Positions 60,928 through 64,000 of a stretch of DNA of 64,000 bases are shown piece after piece. The position numbers were made by a program, and so were the translations under genes. Every line of letters starts with the position of its first letter. The stretch's first letter is position 1. The stretch is taken from the NCBI RefSeq assembly GCF_011038965.1, contig NZ_JAAKEB010000008.1, positions 1-64,000 of the forward strand. The letters are read 5' to 3'. The notes beneath the pieces were generated by a model that was not told the DNA's origin, did no database searches, and worked only from the letters and a program-made list of their open reading frames with translations. The stretch comes from Adlercreutzia sp. ZJ141 (GTDB lineage Bacteria > Actinomycetota > Coriobacteriia > Coriobacteriales > Eggerthellaceae).

Positions 60928-63900
60928 TTACCTGCGTTTTCTTGCTATACGGCGTAAGGCGACAACCACACATGCCGACGTTAGCGCGAGCGCAGCCAAC
61001 GTTGCAGACGAAATGAGTAGCCTGTCTCCCGTAGGAGCGAGCTGATTTTTGCCGCCTGCCTGCGAAGGCGCGGCGGAACCCGCATGAGCGGCGTCACCAT
61101 TGGCCTGACCGTCTCCGCTACCCAGATTGCCACCACCACTTGCAGACCCCGGAGTACCTGAAGTGTTGGGGTTATCAGGAGCAGCTGGCGGAACGTCTGA
61201 CGTGGTTGGCGGCACGTCGGGTGTAATCGGCGGGTCTTCTGGCTTCATCGAAGGATCATCAGGAACAGGATCGTCAACTTCCAACGTCTTCCATCCCGCA
61301 TAGAACGCCTTTTCACCAACAGAGTCGCCGTCTATGGCGAAAACAGAATAACCCGCGCACTCGGGATTGTCGTACCATCCCAAGAACTCATACCCGTCTC
61401 GCTCGAGCGTTGGCAGAACAGCACCCTTGCCGTATACGTATTCGGTAACGTTTACTTGACCCGTTACAAGGGCACCGCCGTTGTATTCGAGTGTAACCCC
61501 ATAAACGCTTGGCTCCCACTTCGCCCAGAAGCTCTTGTTGCCAATGTCGGTCGGCGACACGTGTAATACTGGCGAACCCACGCATTCCGCATTGTCGAAC
61601 CAACCCCGGAAATCATGCCCCTTACGGGTTATTTCATCGGCTTTGGGAAGCACTGCGCCCGCTCCAACATGATAGATCCACGAGCTGGAAACTCCGTCCG
61701 CAAGCACACCTTCATTAACATGCAAGGTTACGCTGTATGAGTTTGGCTTCCACTTGGCCCAAAGCTGCTTGTCTCCCCTGTCGGATGCGGTTATCGAAGA
61801 TATACTAACCCCCGTGCACTCCATGTTGTCGTACCAGCCGTCAAAGACATACCCTTCACGATGTACCTCTTCTGCCTTGGGAAGGTCTATCGATTCGCCT
61901 CCCTCGTAGGCAAAGCGATCATCTACACCTTCTGCAAACGTTCCTCCGTTGGCGTGCAACGTGACATCAAAACAGTTCAACCTCCACTTGGCGTAAAGCG
62001 TTACGTTTGGCTCATCAAGGGCAATGCTCTCAAGAGCCTCGTCGGTATAGTCAGCCTTTTTATACCAGCCCTCAAAAACGTATTTGTCCTTCTTAATGTT
62101 GTCAGCCGTAGGAAGCTCAATGATGCTACCCACCGCAAAGCCATCCTCCACGTGATACACCCTTTGAGGTTCCTGCTCAAAAACCCCGCCTTCTGTCACG
62201 TACGTAATAACATAGACGTCTTTTTCCCATTTCGCGAAGAACTCTTTGTCGCCCGTATCGTCAGCGAGAATTTCCGCAATAGGCACGCCTTCACAAGCTT
62301 CGTTATCGAACCAGCCTTCAAAGGTGTACCCCTCCCATACAAGATCGCTTGCAGTAGGAAGCATAAACGTCTGACCTGGCACATAGCTTGCATATTTCGC
62401 CGTATCAACACCGGCCGCGAAGGCAGGCTTGCCCGCACCGCCGCTACCAAGATGGTACGTTATCTTACATGGCGTGATATCCCACTTTGCGTAGAAGCGC
62501 TTTGCGCCCTGGTCAGATGCGGTTATGCATTCAACCGGGTCGCCCGTAAACGACTCGTTATCATACCAGCCCGCAAATGTGTATCCCTCACGCAACGGCG
62601 AGACCGGAAGTGGGGTTTCAGCCCCGTATCGGTACGACAGCACGTTTTCCTCAGAGCTTTCGAAATAGCCGCCATTAAGAACTAGCTCAACTGGATATTC
62701 TTCGGCACTCCACCGAGCATACAACGCCACAGCGCCAGTTTCTTCTTCCGAAATCTCGAGCAGTGGCTCTCCCGAAAAATCAGCTTGCGCATACCAACCG
62801 ATGAAGCTGTAGCCATTGCGACGCATAGTTTCAGGACCGGGAAGTATCAGCTTTTTCCCCTGCACGTAGTGCGCCGGAACGTTCGCTTCGTTTATCCACT
62901 CGCCTCCGTTCACGTTGAACTCAATAGCAGCACGCACAGCTGATGCATCGTAGTCGCCTACTGTAATAATAACCGGGTTGGAAGCAAACGACTTCTCGTA
63001 GCTTCCCAGGCGCACCGCATACGTCCCCGGCTCGACGTTCGTGGTCGCGCTGGTTATGGCAACCCACTTATCGCGAGGGAATTGCGAGGATGGGATGATA
63101 GTGTGTGAGCCGTCGGCACTCTTGGTTTCATGCTGCAGCAGGTCATCGGGCACACGCTGGTATTCGAACCCTCCAGCGGCACCTTGCAGTGTCGCCACAT
63201 CAATGCTGATAGCGCCCATGCCGCCCGATTCTTCGGCTTCTATCCCTGCTATACTGCCGGCATACGGGTTGTCGAAACGCGGCGGTACCGCAACCGATGC
63301 CTCGTAGACAACAGCTTTACCCGAATCGATCGGGTATTGCTTAAACGTAACTTCGCGCGTTTCGCCGAAAATATCGAACTCGATCGTTTCCGCTAGATCC
63401 ATCTCGTTATCGTTCGTGGCATGGATACTAAACTTATTCCAGTCCGAAAGAAGCGTATCAGTTGGTACATCTATTACTTCCTTATACTCGTTATGATACA
63501 TAGGAAGATTTTTGATATAGGTCTTGTCGGCACTATAGTCAGCACCCGAAAGCAAAATCTTCTCGTTCTTATAATCGACACTGATATCCACGTCGAAGGC
63601 GATCGATGACTCGTCTACTATCCTTAGAACCGGATAGCCCACCGGTATTGTTGTGTCGAAGTCCCACACATCCTCGCTGAATCCCAGGTTGGTGTAGAAC
63701 TCCTTGTTGTTCCGCAGGTCGGGAACATCATAAGTTGGCTTGGGAACCTTCCATGCACGGAAACGGTCACCGGTGTTCACCCAGGTAACCCCACCCGATC
63801 CCGCAAGCGACGCGCCTACGGTGACGTAGCCGTTCTCGAAGCAATTTGAGAATTTCTCCTTTGCTGCCGCTCCAACTGTGGGATTACTCCACGCTAAACG

Positions 63901-64000
63901 CCCGCAAGCGAGATTAACGTTCTTCGCAGGGTTTCCCAATCCGAAGCAACTCGAAATAAGTGTCTCGCCGTATTTTGCACTGTCGCCAATCGATTCGATA
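60928..64000 (-). CDS. Surface protein with seven InlB-type B-repeats and LAPTG anchor (5' truncated by window)
   Basis: At least 1023 residues; the frame stays open to the window edge, so the N-terminus is outside. The C-terminus is LAPTGDRLLISSATLAALAL then a hydrophobic segment and RRIARKRR: a sortase-type signal of the LAxTG kind used in high-GC Gram-positives. Before it lies a Pro-rich linker (DDPSMKPEDPPITPDVPPTT). Seven Listeria-Bacteroides (InlB B) repeats follow one another, each ending in a WxxW-like box (LYARW, FYAKW, FFAKW, LYAKW, LWAKW, FWAKW, FYAGW) and containing a GY-x-F-x-GWYDN block. The far N-terminal visible part has GLUG-like text. Likely adhesin. Confidence 0.9.
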   Translation of the reverse strand, partial: IESIGDSAKYGETLISSCFGLGNPAKNVNLACGRLAWSNPTVGAAAKEKFSNCFENGYVTVGASLAGSGGVTWVNTGDRFRAWKVPKPTYDVPDLRNNKEFYTNLGFSEDVWDFDTTIPVGYPVLRIVDESSIAFDVDISVDYKNEKILLSGADYSADKTYIKNLPMYHNEYKEVIDVPTDTLLSDWNKFSIHATNDNEMDLAETIEFDIFGETREVTFKQYPIDSGKAVVYEASVAVPPRFDNPYAGSIAGIEAEESGGMGAISIDVATLQGAAGGFEYQRVPDDLLQHETKSADGSHTIIPSSQFPRDKWVAITSATTNVEPGTYAVRLGSYEKSFASNPVIITVGDYDASAVRAAIEFNVNGGEWINEANVPAHYVQGKKLILPGPETMRRNGYSFIGWYAQADFSGEPLLEISEEETGAVALYARWSAEEYPVELVLNGGYFESSEENVLSYRYGAETPLPVSPLREGYTFAGWYDNESFTGDPVECITASDQGAKRFYAKWDITPCKITYHLGSGGAGKPAFAAGVDTAKYASYVPGQTFMLPTASDLVWEGYTFEGWFDNEACEGVPIAEILADDTGDKEFFAKWEKDVYVITYVTEGGVFEQEPQRVYHVEDGFAVGSIIELPTADNIKKDKYVFEGWYKKADYTDEALESIALDEPNVTLYAKWRLNCFDVTLHANGGTFAEGVDDRFAYEGGESIDLPKAEEVHREGYVFDGWYDNMECTGVSISSITASDRGDKQLWAKWKPNSYSVTLHVNEGVLADGVSSSWIYHVGAGAVLPKADEITRKGHDFRGWFDNAECVGSPVLHVSPTDIGNKSFWAKWEPSVYGVTLEYNGGALVTGQVNVTEYVYGKGAVLPTLERDGYEFLGWYDNPECAGYSVFAIDGDSVGEKAFYAGWKTLEVDDPVPDDPSMKPEDPPITPDVPPTTSDVPPAAPDNPNTSGTPGSASGGGNLGSGDGQANGDAAHAGSAAPSQAGGKNQLAPTGDRLLISSATLAALALTSACVVVALRRIARKRR

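Noticed and set aside
61000-62900. Repeats in the surface protein as a CRISPR array
   Set aside because: The units are in-frame protein repeats of about 65-75 residues with diverged DNA, not short identical repeats with unique spacers.

Overview
This 64 kb window looks like a chromosomal segment of a Gram-positive, moderately high-GC actinobacterium, most likely a gut coriobacterium of the Eggerthellaceae type. The grounds are the GC-rich third positions in the housekeeping genes, a fused SecDF, a DEAD-box helicase of actinobacterial type, a Tat-exported molybdopterin oxidoreductase operon, and a large repeat-rich surface protein with an LAPTG sortase-like signal. This is inference from gene content; no rRNA, tRNA or CRISPR array was seen.

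Layout. (1) 1-419: remnant of an IS200/IS605-type element, then a terminator. (2) 0.4-22.9 kb: housekeeping core. It holds a DUF1292 protein, secDF and tgt; a HAD hydrolase; a QueH-ApbE fusion overlapping queA (with tgt, a queuosine cluster); a helicase; cspA; ruvC-ruvA-ruvB followed by a DUF6483-like gene; mnmA; a yebC-type gene; an AEC transporter; uppP; an MFS exporter; and guaA. (3) 22.9-29.2 kb: an island bounded by a 17-bp direct repeat, one copy being the last 17 bp before the final base of guaA. Its cargo is a small ORF, a frameshifted XRE regulator, an OLD-like ATPase/TOPRIM nuclease, an Abi_2 HEPN protein, a 56-residue ORF, an IS21/AbiEii chimera, and an abiE module with a ruined toxin gene between two related palindromes. 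No integrase gene remains. (4) 29.2-41.5 kb: a second accessory zone full of remnants: truncated Schlafen-type (AlbA_2) ATP-binding genes, DinJ, a SEC-C protein, a truncated S-4TM effector, a zinc-ribbon fragment and an IS66-type fragment. Intact modules are relBE, a second abiE pair, mazEF, two ATPases, and a CdiA-CT-like nuclease gene disrupted by an 8-bp duplication. (5) 41.7-52.8 kb: a diguanylate cyclase, a ferritin-like protein, an operon of SDR dehydrogenase, YczE-type membrane protein and lactonase, a GntR-controlled ABC exporter, a DUF4143 ATPase preceded by a perfect 62-bp palindrome, and a TetR regulator. (6) 52.8-64 kb: the TetR gene is divergent from a three-gene molybdopterin oxidoreductase operon; then come a ZIP metal transporter, a membrane protein, a FetAB-like ABC pair, and the 3' part of a surface protein that runs off the window.

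The genes interlock as follows. tgt, QueH and queA supply the last steps of queuosine tRNA modification. ruvCAB is the Holliday-junction machinery. The SDR, membrane protein and lactonase would fit oxidation of a sugar to its lactone and acid. The molybdopterin, Fe-S and NrfD-type subunits form a quinol-linked respiratory reductase. The accessory zones look like a defence and toxin-antitoxin hotspot with heavy turnover. The signals most worth following are palindromes and short repeats beside particular ATPase and AbiE genes: the 62-bp palindrome, the two symmetric palindromes around abiE1, the palindrome touching the abiEi2 start codon, and the 19-bp repeats before the AAA ATPase at 41.5 kb.
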